Notes: generated by a model from the letters alone, not told the origin. A stretch of 19,364 nt of DNA from Actinomycetota bacterium (GCA_009698295.1 WLQO01000008.1:1-19364), one strand, 5' to 3'; counted from the first letter of the stretch, positions 1-8,924 are shown. Program-made: numbers and translations.

Positions 1-1
1 C

Positions 2-469
2 ACTTTTTCGGTTAAGCCGTTAGCCGATGGATATGGAATTGCAAGTTATATCCATTCTGAAGATCGTGAATATTTGCTTAAGCCGCAAGGGGCACATGGT
101 GCAGAATTTAATGCAACTCTTGATGCAATGTCATTTGAGGAACCAACTGATACTAGAAATTTGCGACATGGTGATTTACTTGAAATCTTAGATTTGAAGA
201 TAACTGCGATACACGCTCCGGGTCACACAAAGGGAAGCACCATGTTCACCATTAACGATGAGGTTTTGATTTCCGGAGATGTGCTCTTTGCCGGTTCGAT
301 CGGCAGAACTGATCTACCTTCTGGATCACATGAGGCGATGGTTAAGACGTTGAAGACTCGAGTTCTGCCTTTAAACGATGATCTACGCGTATTACCTGGG
401 CATGGCCCCGAGACCACGATTAAATTCGAGCGAAAAAATAACCCTTATCTGAAAGAATTACGGGTATGA
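2..469 (+). CDS. Metallo-beta-lactamase-fold hydrolase, glyoxalase II-like (5' truncated)
   Basis: This is the C-terminal part of an MBL-fold hydrolase of the hydroxyacylglutathione hydrolase (glyoxalase II) type. The frame is open from base 2, so the gene starts upstream; the TTG at 74 is only an internal codon. Visible family motifs are APGHTKGS (third metal-binding His), SGDVLFAGSIGRTD (bridging Asp) and LPGHGPETTI (last metal His). The N-terminal HxHxDH metal motif lies outside the window. The stop overlaps the hisS start as ATGA, which suggests translational coupling. A glyoxalase II-like gene directly before hisS is known in actinobacteria, including mycobacteria. Thioester hydrolysis is the family activity, but the true substrate cannot be read from this fragment; actinobacteria generally lack glutathione, so it may be another thiol ester. 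Confidence 0.9.
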   Translation, partial: TFSVKPLADGYGIASYIHSEDREYLLKPQGAHGAEFNATLDAMSFEEPTDTRNLRHGDLLEILDLKITAIHAPGHTKGSTMFTINDEVLISGDVLFAGSIGRTDLPSGSHEAMVKTLKTRVLPLNDDLRVLPGHGPETTIKFERKNNPYLKELRV

Positions 470-1728
470 AATACGAAAAGATTCAAGCGCCAAAAGGGGT
501 TAGCGAGTACGCGCCTCCGCTTTCGGCTGCCTTCGAATGGGTTCGTGAATCTCTGATCGCTCCCGCAAAACTTGCTGGATACCAATTGATGGAGTTACCG
601 GTCTTTGAAGATACCGCCTTATTTTCACGTGGCGTCGGTGAATCAACGGATGTTGTTTCTAAAGAGATGTATACCTTCGAGGACCGTGGTGGTAGATCAA
701 TCACACTTCGTCCTGAAGGCACAGCCGGAGTTATGCGTGCAGTAATTGAGAAGGGTTTGGATCGAGGCCAGTTACCAGTGAAAGTTTGGTATTCAGGTCA
801 ATTCTTTCGCGCCGAACGTCCGCAAGCTGGGCGCTATCGCCAGTTCTATCAAGTCGGCATCGAAGCGATCGGTCTAGATGACCCCGCAATTGATGCAGAA
901 GTAATTGCTATTGCAGATCAGGGTTTCAAATCGGTAGGTCTGCAAAATTACCGTTTGGAAATAACTTCACTCGGCGATGCAGATTCTCGTGCAGCGCATC
1001 GGGTGGATTTGCTGAAGTTCATCGCCACATTGAATCTCGATGAAGCAACCAGCGCCCGAGCTGCTATCAATCCGCTCCGTCTTTTTGATGACAAGCGCCC
1101 AGAGATGAAAAAAGCGATGGAAGGTGCGCCATTACTTTTGGATTATTTATCCAAGGAATCGTTAGCCAATTTCACGCAAGTCAAGAAGTATCTGGATCAA
1201 TTAGGTATTTCTTATGTCGTGAATCCAAGAATGGTGCGCGGCCTCGATTATTACACCGGTACAACCTTCGAATTTATTCATGAAGATCTAGGTGCCCAAT
1301 CAGGGATTGGTGGGGGAGGTCGTTACGACGGTTTGATGGAGATCCTTGGAGGGCAATCACTATCTGGAATCGGTTTTGGATTAGGTGTAGACCGTGCACT
1401 TCTTGCAGCGCAAGCTGAAGGTGTAATCACCGAAAATCAATTTACATCTGACCTATTTATTATTCCACTCGGCGAAGAACAGAAATCTCTTGCGCTATCA
1501 CTGGCTGCAGAATTGCGAATGGCTGGAATCCGAACTGAGATCGCTTTTGGTGATCGCGCCCTAAAAGGGGCGATGAAGGCTGCCGATAAGAGCGGCTCTC
1601 GTTACGTGGTGATTATTGGAGATGATGAGGTTGCATCTGGCAGCGTCGAACTGAAACGTATGAGCGATGGCGCTACTTCTTCGGTTAAGATTGGTGAATT
1701 ACAGAAGGCCCTAATCGGGGCTCTCTAA
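466..1728 (+). CDS. hisS: Histidyl-tRNA synthetase
   Basis: HisRS charges tRNA-His with histidine in the cytoplasm. The 420-residue length is normal for the bacterial class II enzyme. The N-terminus opens with the usual PKG segment, where 'APKGVSEYAPP' replaces the common 'PKGTRD' type. Motif 2 is FFRAERPQAGRYRQFYQ with its Arg near residue 115. The histidine-specific loop RGLDYYTGT has its Arg near 258, followed by GIGGGGRYDGL and motif 3, GIGFGLGVDRA. The C-terminal anticodon-binding domain covers roughly residues 325-420. The ATG overlaps the upstream stop by 4 nt. A 36-bp gap separates it from aspS, and the hisS-aspS pairing is common in bacteria. No strong Shine-Dalgarno is visible, so translation probably relies on coupling to the upstream gene. 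Confidence 0.98.
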   Translation: MKYEKIQAPKGVSEYAPPLSAAFEWVRESLIAPAKLAGYQLMELPVFEDTALFSRGVGESTDVVSKEMYTFEDRGGRSITLRPEGTAGVMRAVIEKGLDRGQLPVKVWYSGQFFRAERPQAGRYRQFYQVGIEAIGLDDPAIDAEVIAIADQGFKSVGLQNYRLEITSLGDADSRAAHRVDLLKFIATLNLDEATSARAAINPLRLFDDKRPEMKKAMEGAPLLLDYLSKESLANFTQVKKYLDQLGISYVVNPRMVRGLDYYTGTTFEFIHEDLGAQSGIGGGGRYDGLMEILGGQSLSGIGFGLGVDRALLAAQAEGVITENQFTSDLFIIPLGEEQKSLALSLAAELRMAGIRTEIAFGDRALKGAMKAADKSGSRYVVIIGDDEVASGSVELKRMSDGATSSVKIGELQKALIGAL

Positions 1729-1764
1729 ATTTTGATTGAAACCTTAAAGGCGGGCGAATAACAG

Positions 1765-3513
1765 ATGTTACGTACTCATGACGCTGGATCTCTGCGCGCC
1801 ACAGATGCAGGAAAAGTTGTTTCACTAGCAGGGTGGGTGGCACGGCGCCGCGATCACGGTGGCGTTGCATTTATAGATCTGCGTGATGCCACTGGTTCAG
1901 TACAAGTAGTAATCCGCGATGAAGCGCTAGCTGGTCTTCTGCGAGCTGAATGGTGTCTGCAAATCACCGGTGAAGTGGTTCTTCGTCCAGATGGAAATGC
2001 AAATTCTGCGCTGCCAACAGGTGCGATAGAAATTATGGGCGACGATATAAAGGTCTTGAGTGAGTCCGCTGCGCTGCCTTTCCCTGTCGATAGCGGTAAT
2101 GATTCAGAAATTTCGGAAGAAGTTCGGCTGAAGTATCGTTACTTAGATCTGCGTCGCGAAAAACCTGCAGCAAATTTGCGCTTGCGTTCAAAGGTAACGT
2201 CAACCATTCGTCGAGTTATGGAAGATCTGGATTTCCTAGAAATTGAGACTCCCTATCTAACTCGTAGCACTCCTGAAGGAGCGAGAGATTTTCTAGTTCC
2301 GGTGCGATTGCAACCCGGCAGTTGGTACGCCCTGCCACAATCGCCACAATTATTTAAGCAGTTGTTAATGGTTGCCGGTATGGAGCGTTACTACCAGATT
2401 GCGCGTTGCTTCCGAGATGAAGACTTCCGTGCCGATCGTCAACCAGAATTCACCCAGCTCGATATTGAAATGTCATTTATTGATCAGGCCGATATCTTGG
2501 CTGTTGCCGAAAAACTCTTAGTCAGAGTTTGGAAAGAGGCGGTTGGTTACGATATCAAAACGCCGATTCGTCATATGACTTATGCAGATGCGATGCAGAA
2601 CTACGGTTCAGATAAGCCCGATCTTCGTTTTGATTTGCAACTGGTCGAGCAAACTGCATTTTTTGCTAAGACTGAATTTAGAGTCTTCCAAGCACCTTAT
2701 GTTGGAAGCGTTGTGATGCCAGGAGGTGCTGCCTCTCCACGTCGCGAGTTGGATGCTTGGCAAGATTGGGCAAAGGCACGCGGTGCCAAAGGTTTGGCTT
2801 ACATTCTTGTAAATGAAGATGGAACTTTGGGTGGGCCGGTATCTAAAAATATTTCACAAGAAGAACAGAATGGGATTGTTCAAGCAGCCGGTGCAAAGGC
2901 CGGAGATGCTATTTTCTTTGCTGCCGGAGAACGCAGCGCCTCGCTCTCTTTGTTGGGTGCTGTTCGTTTAGAAATTGGGAAGCGATGCAATCTAATTAAT
3001 GAGGGCGCTTGGGAATTTCTTTGGGTGGTTGACGCTCCGATGTTTGAGCCAACTGATAACGGCGGTTGGACGGCGGTCCATCATCCATTTACAGGGCCAA
3101 AACCAGAGTTCGCCAATTCATTTAAGGCAGATCCGGCTAAAGCTTTGGCTTATGCATATGACATAGTTCTTAACGGAACTGAACTTGGTGGCGGTTCAAT
3201 TCGTATTCACGATCGCCAAATTCAAAAAGATGTCTTTAACGTCATTGGATTAAGCGATGAAGAAGCAGCGAGTAAATTTGGCTTCTTACTTGAAGCATTT
3301 AATTACGGGCCACCTCCACACGGTGGAATTGCACTCGGCTTAGATCGTGTCTGCGCCTTATTAACTGGCAGTGATTCAATCCGTGAAGTGATTGCATTTC
3401 CTAAAACAGCCAGCGGCGGCGATCCGCTAACTGGCGCGCCAACTCCGATTACGCCAGCACAGCGAAAAGAGAGTGGAATTGATGGTTTGGCGAAAGCCGA
3501 AAGCAAGGGCTAA
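1765..3513 (+). CDS. aspS: Aspartyl-tRNA synthetase, probably non-discriminating (Asp/Asn)
   Basis: Class II aminoacyl-tRNA synthetase of the bacterial type, 582 residues. In order it has an N-terminal OB-fold anticodon-binding domain (about 1-105), a catalytic core with motif 2 FRDEDFRADRQPEF (Arg217), the GAD insertion domain (roughly 290-410) and motif 3 GIALGLDRV (Arg528). The OB fold reads RRRDHGG with His31; E. coli, whose enzyme is specific for tRNA-Asp, has Leu in the equivalent DLG. His at this site marks non-discriminating enzymes, as in Pseudomonas and mycobacteria. Such an enzyme also makes Asp-tRNA-Asn, which GatCAB then converts to Asn-tRNA-Asn; GatCAB is not in this window. The ATG at 1765 matches the family N-terminus (MLRTHDAG). 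Only a weak AAAGG lies upstream. Confidence 0.98.
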   Translation: MLRTHDAGSLRATDAGKVVSLAGWVARRRDHGGVAFIDLRDATGSVQVVIRDEALAGLLRAEWCLQITGEVVLRPDGNANSALPTGAIEIMGDDIKVLSESAALPFPVDSGNDSEISEEVRLKYRYLDLRREKPAANLRLRSKVTSTIRRVMEDLDFLEIETPYLTRSTPEGARDFLVPVRLQPGSWYALPQSPQLFKQLLMVAGMERYYQIARCFRDEDFRADRQPEFTQLDIEMSFIDQADILAVAEKLLVRVWKEAVGYDIKTPIRHMTYADAMQNYGSDKPDLRFDLQLVEQTAFFAKTEFRVFQAPYVGSVVMPGGAASPRRELDAWQDWAKARGAKGLAYILVNEDGTLGGPVSKNISQEEQNGIVQAAGAKAGDAIFFAAGERSASLSLLGAVRLEIGKRCNLINEGAWEFLWVVDAPMFEPTDNGGWTAVHHPFTGPKPEFANSFKADPAKALAYAYDIVLNGTELGGGSIRIHDRQIQKDVFNVIGLSDEEAASKFGFLLEAFNYGPPPHGGIALGLDRVCALLTGSDSIREVIAFPKTASGGDPLTGAPTPITPAQRKESGIDGLAKAESKG

Positions 3514-3560
3514 GCCCGAACTCAGGTAGGCTCTACTTAACTTAGCGAAAGGTACGAGAA

Positions 3561-3932
3561 ATGGTTACAGGTCCAGGCGGAATCGCAACGATTATTGCCG
3601 CCTGCTCACTTCTCGTGATTGCCGTCGCGATTTCATATGCAGTTATCCGGATTGCGCGCCTGATTGATCAGGCCAAGATCTCACTCAAATCTCTTACCGA
3701 TGAAGCTGCCCCTTTAATTCACGAATCAACTAGAACTGTTGAATTGGTAAATAGCCCTTTAGAAAGTTTTGCACGAATCACTAAGAACGTTGAAGATGTG
3801 ACTACCAAAGTCGCAGATGCAACTTCAGGTTTTATGGATAAGAGTGGACCAGCGGTAAAAGTAGCAGGTGCTTTGATTAGCGCAGCGGGAATGAGCAAGT
3901 CACGTTCCAAAAAGAAGAAGAAGGCGGAGTGA
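3561..3932 (+). CDS. DUF948 family small membrane protein
   Basis: A 123-residue protein with one N-terminal membrane helix (about residues 8-32). A helical, coiled-coil-prone cytoplasmic stretch follows (about 33-100) and a strongly basic tail (KSRSKKKKKAE) ends it. The segment ESTRTVELVNSPL fits the DUF948 family, which sits just upstream of alaS in many actinobacteria. Its molecular function is unknown, and I infer none beyond a bitopic inner-membrane protein. GAAAGG at 3547-3552 is a plausible ribosome-binding site for the ATG at 3561. TAGGCT at 3527-3532 could be a -10 element, but I find no convincing -35. The second small protein (DUF6167) that sits between this gene and alaS in Streptomyces is absent here. 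Confidence 0.85.
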   Translation: MVTGPGGIATIIAACSLLVIAVAISYAVIRIARLIDQAKISLKSLTDEAAPLIHESTRTVELVNSPLESFARITKNVEDVTTKVADATSGFMDKSGPAVKVAGALISAAGMSKSRSKKKKKAE

Positions 3933-3941
3933 GCCCACAAA

Positions 3942-6617
3942 GTGGAATCCGCCGAGATCCGTTCGCGCTGGCTGCGCTTCTTTGAAAGTGATAACCGCGA
4001 AGGTTTAACTCATACCGTAGTTCCGTCTGCCTCTTTAATTGCGGACGATCCAAATTTATTGCTCGTTAATGCAGGAATGGTTCCGTTTAAACCATATTTT
4101 CTAGGTGAAGTAACACCACCGTTTAAGCGAGCAACTTCTGTTCAAAAGTGTGTCCGTACTTTAGATATTGACGAAGTTGGAAAGACAACCCGCCATGCCT
4201 CCTTCTTTCAGATGTGTGGCAATTTCTCTTTCGGCGATTACTTCAAAGAAGGAGCAATTGCTCTTGCTTGGGATTTGTTAACTCGTCCTATTTCGGATGG
4301 GGGATATGGATTCCCCGAAGATAAGTTGTGGGTAACTGTCTATCTAACAGATGATGAAGCTGCAGATATTTGGCATAAGAAGATCGGAATTCCAAAAGAA
4401 CGTATTCAACGTCGCGATATGGCAGATAACTTCTGGTCGATGGGTGTACCTGGACCGTGCGGACCATGTTCTGAAATTTACTTCGATCGAGGTCCAGCCT
4501 ACGGAAGAGATGGCGGACCTATCGCCGATGAGAATCGTTATCTCGAAATTTGGAACTTGGTATTTATGCAGAATGAACGCGGCGCCGGCGGGGGCAAGGA
4601 CGGCTATCCAATTCTGGGTGAACTTCCCGCTAAAAGTATTGATACAGGCTTAGGTTTAGAAAGAACTGCGGCACTATTGCAAGGCGTGGAAAATATTTAC
4701 GAAATTGATACCACGATGCAAATTTTAAATCGCGCCATGGAGTTAACCGGAGTTGAGTACGGGGCTAACGAGAAATCCGATATAGCCCTTCGCGTAATTG
4801 CCGACCATGCCCGTACATCGGCGATGTTGATTGGTGACGGCGTGACGCCAGGTAATGAGGGACGGGGCTATGTTTTACGTCGCATGATGCGCCGCACAAT
4901 TCGTAATATGCGCCTGCTTGGAACCAACGATCCGATTATGTCTGAACTTACCGTGGCTGCTATCGGAGCAATGGGACCGCAATATCCAGAGTTGATTAGT
5001 GATAAGAAACGCATTCTCTCCGTATCAGTTTCAGAAGAAGAGTCTTTCCTTCAAACGCTAAAGAGCGGAACTCAGATATTTGATGTTGCATCTTCGCAAT
5101 TGAAGAAGGATAAGAAGAAGATTCTTCCAGGTGAAGAAGTTTTCAAGCTTCACGATACTTATGGATTTCCTTTCGATTTAACTCTTGAGATGGCTCGTGA
5201 AGAAGGCTTGGAAGTTGATGAAGCAGGCTTCACTAGGTTGATGAAAGAGCAGCGCGATCGCGCTAAGGCCGATGCCAAGGCAAAGAAGAGTGGCCACACA
5301 GATTTGAGCGAATATAAGAAAATTGCCGATGCTAAGGGCGGCAGCGAATTTATTGGCTATACCCACGTTAGATCCGAGTCAAAAGTAAATGGAATTTTGC
5401 TAGATGGCGTAAGCGTTAAGAGCGCCAGCGCTGGTGATGATGTTGAAATTGTTTTGGATCGGACACCTTTCTATGCCGAAGGTGGTGGCCAATTAGCCGA
5501 CGGCGGAAAGATAACACTGGCTAATGGAGCAATCATTGAGATCGATGATGTCCAGGTACCGGTGAAAGGGCTTTCGGTTCACCGGGGACGAGTACTTTCT
5601 GGTGCAATCGCTTTGGGAGATGACGGTTTAGCAGAAATAGATAATGAACGCCGTAACGCAATTTCGCGCGCTCATACCGCCACGCACATGGTCCACAAAG
5701 CATTCCGAGAACTTCTTGGCGAAACCGCTACGCAAGCTGGCTCTGAGAATTCTCCAGGACGTTTTCGATTCGATTTTCCATCTACCGGCGCGGTTTCACC
5801 AGGCGTTCTAAACGATGTAGAAGCGCGTGTAAATACCTTGTTGCTGGAGGATCTGGAAGTTAGCGCAGAAGTTATGTCGCAGGATGCCGCGAAGAAGATG
5901 GGCGCGATGGCACTGTTTGGTGAGAAATATGGCGATCAAGTGCGCGTTGTCAGCGTTGGTGATTGGGCGCGAGAACTCTGCGGTGGAACTCACGTTGCAC
6001 GTTCAGGACAACTAGGCGTAGTCAAGCTTTTGAGTGAATCTTCAATTGGTGCTGGCGTACGGCGCGTAGAAGCTATCGTCGGAGTCGATGCATATCAATT
6101 CTTAGCACGCGAACATTTACTTTTAAATTCACTAACCAATCTGATTAAGGGTTCGCGCGCTGAAGAACTTCCTGAGCGAATTTCGGATTTATTAGGCAAG
6201 ATGAAAGATATTGAGAAAGAGTTGGCTGCGGTGCGCTCTGCAGCTGCGATGTCAGATCTCTCATCGCTTGCAGGGCAAGCAAAGCTTATCAACGGTACTT
6301 CTGTTATCACTGCAAAAATTGCGGATGGTATCGCCGTAGATGATCTTCGCAAGATCGCCCTCGATTTACGTAACCGCAATGTCGACGCGGTTGTGGTTTT
6401 GATTAGTGTCACTGATGGAAAACCGGTTCTGGTTGCGGCTGTAAGCGATGCTGCTCGAACCAAGGGCATCAAAGCGGGTGCGCTGGTAAAGATTGGTTCC
6501 ACGATACTTGGTGGCGGCGGCGGCGGAAAAGATGATTTCGCACAAGGTGGCGGAACATCTATCACTGAAATTGAAAACGCTCTGCTCACTATTGAGAAAT
6601 CTCTCGCAGGTAGTTAA
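3942..6617 (+). CDS. alaS: Alanyl-tRNA synthetase
   Basis: AlaRS charges tRNA-Ala and hydrolyses mischarged Ser- and Gly-tRNA-Ala. The 891-residue protein has the full bacterial architecture. The class II catalytic domain includes GPCGPCSEIYFDRG and motif 3 GLGLERTAALLQG. The tRNA-recognition segment holds GNEGRGYVLRRMMRRTIRN. The editing domain has its metal ligands intact: HTATH (His578, His582) and CGGTH (Cys680, His684). The C-terminal DHHA1/C-Ala domain ends in the glycine-rich GGGGGGKDDFAQGGG. The GTG start at 3942 gives the family-typical MESAEIR N-terminus. The purine-rich end of the upstream DUF948 gene (GGCGGAG) supplies a somewhat distant ribosome-binding site. The stop overlaps the ruvX start (TAATG). 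Confidence 0.98.
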   Translation: MESAEIRSRWLRFFESDNREGLTHTVVPSASLIADDPNLLLVNAGMVPFKPYFLGEVTPPFKRATSVQKCVRTLDIDEVGKTTRHASFFQMCGNFSFGDYFKEGAIALAWDLLTRPISDGGYGFPEDKLWVTVYLTDDEAADIWHKKIGIPKERIQRRDMADNFWSMGVPGPCGPCSEIYFDRGPAYGRDGGPIADENRYLEIWNLVFMQNERGAGGGKDGYPILGELPAKSIDTGLGLERTAALLQGVENIYEIDTTMQILNRAMELTGVEYGANEKSDIALRVIADHARTSAMLIGDGVTPGNEGRGYVLRRMMRRTIRNMRLLGTNDPIMSELTVAAIGAMGPQYPELISDKKRILSVSVSEEESFLQTLKSGTQIFDVASSQLKKDKKKILPGEEVFKLHDTYGFPFDLTLEMAREEGLEVDEAGFTRLMKEQRDRAKADAKAKKSGHTDLSEYKKIADAKGGSEFIGYTHVRSESKVNGILLDGVSVKSASAGDDVEIVLDRTPFYAEGGGQLADGGKITLANGAIIEIDDVQVPVKGLSVHRGRVLSGAIALGDDGLAEIDNERRNAISRAHTATHMVHKAFRELLGETATQAGSENSPGRFRFDFPSTGAVSPGVLNDVEARVNTLLLEDLEVSAEVMSQDAAKKMGAMALFGEKYGDQVRVVSVGDWARELCGGTHVARSGQLGVVKLLSESSIGAGVRRVEAIVGVDAYQFLAREHLLLNSLTNLIKGSRAEELPERISDLLGKMKDIEKELAAVRSAAAMSDLSSLAGQAKLINGTSVITAKIADGIAVDDLRKIALDLRNRNVDAVVVLISVTDGKPVLVAAVSDAARTKGIKAGALVKIGSTILGGGGGGKDDFAQGGGTSITEIENALLTIEKSLAGS

Positions 6618-7039
6618 TGGCGCGAATCGGACGTCGAATTGCTTTCGATTACGGTGATGTGCGCATAGGTGTCGCTATTTGTGATCCGGATGGAATTCTG
6701 GCAACGCCGATTGCTACTTTGCAGAGCAAGAACCCATCTTTAAAGGGTGAGATCGCGAAATTGTTGAGTGAATACGAACCAGTTAAGGCTTATGTCGGAA
6801 ATCCCAAATTACTCAGCGGAAATGATGGAGAAGCCGTAGCAAAGGTTTTAGCCTTCACCGAATTTCTAACTGCCAATTTCGATCTTCCAATCACCCTCGT
6901 CGATGAACGCTTATCGACTGTAACCGCCGCAAAGAAATTGCGGGAGTCAGGAGTCGATGCCAAAGGTGCGAAGACTTTGATTGATGCCGCAGCTGCCGTC
7001 GCAATTCTGGAACAAGGGCTGGCAAATGAAGCTAGATAA
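6617..7039 (+). CDS. ruvX: RuvX/YqgF-family Holliday junction resolvase-like nuclease
   Basis: A 140-residue RNase H-fold protein of the RuvX (YqgF) family. The family is linked to 16S rRNA 5'-end processing and, by fold, to Holliday junction resolution; which role dominates here cannot be read from sequence. The acidic catalytic residues are present: Asp11 in AFDYGDVRIGVA, Glu97 in VDERLST and Asp123 in IDAAAAVAIL. The ATG overlaps the alaS stop by 1 nt, and the end overlaps mltG by 14 nt. The alaS-ruvX-mltG-aroE order is standard in actinobacteria. Confidence 0.95.
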   Translation: MARIGRRIAFDYGDVRIGVAICDPDGILATPIATLQSKNPSLKGEIAKLLSEYEPVKAYVGNPKLLSGNDGEAVAKVLAFTEFLTANFDLPITLVDERLSTVTAAKKLRESGVDAKGAKTLIDAAAAVAILEQGLANEAR

Positions 7040-8060
7040 ATCTGCGCTGTTGCGGGTTATCGCAGCGCTGACCGTAGTCGCCCTCTTTACTGGTGGAGTT
7101 CATGAATTGCGAAAAGGTTCCGGTGGGGCCGCGGACTTTCCTTGCGGCGCAGGAAAATCAGAGGAAGTAGCAATTTCAATAGGTAAAGGAGATACCGGTT
7201 CCGAAATTGCACAGCAGCTATTTCAAGCAGATGTTGTGAAATCCAGTGCCGCATTCTTTCGTTTAGCGGTCGGGGACGAGCGTTCCCAAAGAATTGCGCC
7301 AGGTTCTCATCGTATCCAAATTCAATCTTGTGCCAAAGATGTGCTGGACCAACTGTTGGATCCCAAACGTATTGTTAATCTTATAAATATTTTTGAAGGC
7401 GCTTGGAATACCGAGATTATGGCTGAGATGATCAAATCCGGATTTGCTGCAGCAGATGTCTCTAAAGCGCTGAAGAGCCAGGAGTTACCAAATGGATTCA
7501 AAACTTTAGAGGGCCTACTCTTCCCAGCACAGTATTCTTTTGCGGAAGAGACTTCAGCGCAATCAGCGGTATCTGCCATGGTGGAACGCGGCAAGATGGA
7601 AATTGAGAAATCAGGCATTTCAGCAGGAAGTGGCAAATATACGTCGCAACAGTTACTGATTATCGCCTCGATTGTGCAAGCAGAAGCTGATACTAAGGAT
7701 TTCGCCAAGGTCTCACGAGTTATTCGCAATCGTTTGGAAAAGGGAATGCCCTTACAGATGGATTCCACAGTTCATTACTTAAAGAAAGTTCGTGGCAAGA
7801 TCTTTTTGAGTACTGCATCGACGCTTCTCAAATCTGAATACAACACCTACCGCAGATATGGTTTACCTCCTGGACCAATTGGAAATCCTGGTTCATCGGC
7901 GATGGCTGCCGCGGTCAACCCCGAGCCAGGTGATTGGATCTTTTTCATCACGGTAGCGCCAGGCGACACTCGCTTTACCTCCACCATTGATCAGTTCAAT
8001 CTATGGAAGGCTGAGTACAAGAAGAATTTGCGTGCGGGAGTATTCGGGAGTGCAAAGTGA
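7026..8060 (+). CDS. mltG: Endolytic transglycosylase MltG (YceG family)
   Basis: MltG cuts nascent peptidoglycan strands at the outer face of the membrane and so limits glycan length. I start it at the ATG at 7026 (344 aa, MKLDKSALLRV). This puts the membrane anchor (about residues 8-25) right after a short basic N-terminus. The longer open frame from 6981 only adds 15 residues inside ruvX. AAGGG lies about 10 nt upstream of the chosen start. A LysM-like segment follows (about 47-85), then LEGLLFPAQYSF. The catalytic YceG core has ASIVQAEA (Glu220), GMPLQMDSTVHY, NTYRRYGLPPGPIGNPG and a C-terminal TSTIDQF. Many homologues have Glu where this protein has Gln218. The stop overlaps aroE as GTGA. 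Confidence 0.93.
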   Translation: MKLDKSALLRVIAALTVVALFTGGVHELRKGSGGAADFPCGAGKSEEVAISIGKGDTGSEIAQQLFQADVVKSSAAFFRLAVGDERSQRIAPGSHRIQIQSCAKDVLDQLLDPKRIVNLINIFEGAWNTEIMAEMIKSGFAAADVSKALKSQELPNGFKTLEGLLFPAQYSFAEETSAQSAVSAMVERGKMEIEKSGISAGSGKYTSQQLLIIASIVQAEADTKDFAKVSRVIRNRLEKGMPLQMDSTVHYLKKVRGKIFLSTASTLLKSEYNTYRRYGLPPGPIGNPGSSAMAAAVNPEPGDWIFFITVAPGDTRFTSTIDQFNLWKAEYKKNLRAGVFGSAK

Positions 8061-8878
8061 GCAAAGAAACTCTACGTGGCGCCGTTCTTGGATATCCGAT
8101 TGAACATTCGCTATCTCCAGCCCTGCATAAGGCTGCCTTCAAATTACTTGGCGTATCAGGGGAGTATTCCGCTATAGAAGTTCGAAGTGGTGGTTTACAG
8201 AATTTTCTGCAAGAGCGCGGAGAAGAATTTGATTATCTTTCGTTGACAATGCCTTTGAAGGAAGAGGCGCTGGAATTGAAAATGGATATAACGATTGATG
8301 ATTTGGGCAGGCGGATTCAGTCAATCAATACTTTAGTTAAAAGAGAAGGATCGTGGAGTGCGACTAGTACTGATGGTTCAGGATTTGTAAAAGCGCTCAA
8401 TAACGCCGGGTATGAGCGTTTTGAAAAGGTTTTGATTTTGGGAGCAGGAGGAACCGCACGTGCTGTTGCAGGCGCACTGGATGAGATCGCCACTTCGGTA
8501 GATGTAATGCGACGAAGCGTACGTCGCAGTCCCGCAATCGCAGCTTGCTTCCAGAAGATCGAATGTAATTTTTTGGATTGGGATGATTTAGCAGATCTAT
8601 CAAGTTACGACCTCGTGGTAAATACAACTCCTTCGGGTGCGGCAGATTTAGTCGCAGAAAATCTATCTAATTCGGTTAATGGTTTACTTTTTGATGTCCT
8701 GTATAAACCTTGGCCAACGCTCTTAGGTAGGCGATGGAGCGATGCCGGAGGCAAGACCTTAGGCGGTCTCGAGTTATTGTTGTATCAGGGGATAGATCAA
8801 CTTAATTTGGTTACAAATGTGGAAGGCAAAGTTATTGATCAGGATCTCCGTATCGCGCTAACCAACGTAACAACGTAA
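8057..8878 (+). CDS. aroE: Shikimate dehydrogenase
   Basis: AroE reduces 3-dehydroshikimate to shikimate with NADPH in the pathway to chorismate. The 273-residue length is normal. The shikimate pocket is visible: GYPIEHSLSP near residues 12-21, Lys68 in LTMPLK, Asn91 in INTLV and Asp106 in STDG. The last motif is usually NTDG, so the residue two before the Asp differs. The nucleotide-binding loop is LGAGGTARAV (about 127-136), and the C-terminal GLELLLYQG carries the conserved Gln. GTG at 8057 overlaps the mltG stop, with GGGAG about 7 nt upstream. Forty-six bases separate it from the next gene. It is the first of five shikimate genes here, and assignment to AroE rather than a quinate or YdiB type rests on that context. 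Confidence 0.95.
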   Translation: MSKETLRGAVLGYPIEHSLSPALHKAAFKLLGVSGEYSAIEVRSGGLQNFLQERGEEFDYLSLTMPLKEEALELKMDITIDDLGRRIQSINTLVKREGSWSATSTDGSGFVKALNNAGYERFEKVLILGAGGTARAVAGALDEIATSVDVMRRSVRRSPAIAACFQKIECNFLDWDDLADLSSYDLVVNTTPSGAADLVAENLSNSVNGLLFDVLYKPWPTLLGRRWSDAGGKTLGGLELLLYQGIDQLNLVTNVEGKVIDQDLRIALTNVTT

Positions 8879-8888
8879 TCCACAGCGG

Positions 8889-8916
8889 TTTATAGAGCGG
8901 TCCTAATTCATATATT
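8889..8916 (+). promoter_or_regulatory. Candidate promoter giving a leaderless prepilin peptidase transcript
   Basis: TTTATA (8889-8894, 4 of 6 to the -35 consensus) lies 16 nt before TATATT (8911-8916, 5 of 6 to the -10 consensus). Only 8 nt separate the -10 from the ATG at 8925, so transcription would begin at or next to the start codon. No Shine-Dalgarno sequence is visible. Confidence 0.4.
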
Positions 8917-8924
8917 CTCATCGG

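Noticed and set aside
4351..4653. 100-codon plus-strand frame inside alaS
   Set aside because: It lies entirely within the AlaRS catalytic domain in another frame and shows no domain or ribosome-binding site.
6095..6589. 164-codon open frame on the minus strand opposite the 3' part of alaS
   Set aside because: Its translation is low-complexity Ser/Ala/Pro-rich, it matches no family I know, and alaS beneath it is intact with full motifs.
6981..7025. Longer start for mltG at 6981
   Set aside because: The extra 15 residues push the membrane anchor inward and lie wholly inside ruvX; the ATG at 7026 gives the normal signal-anchor N-terminus with a nearby AAGGG.
8876..8884. DnaA-box-like TAATCCACA, with a weaker copy at 14152-14160
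   Set aside because: Two single, distant boxes and no AT-rich region or dnaA/dnaN genes nearby; not a replication origin. Kept only as a low-interest shared word.
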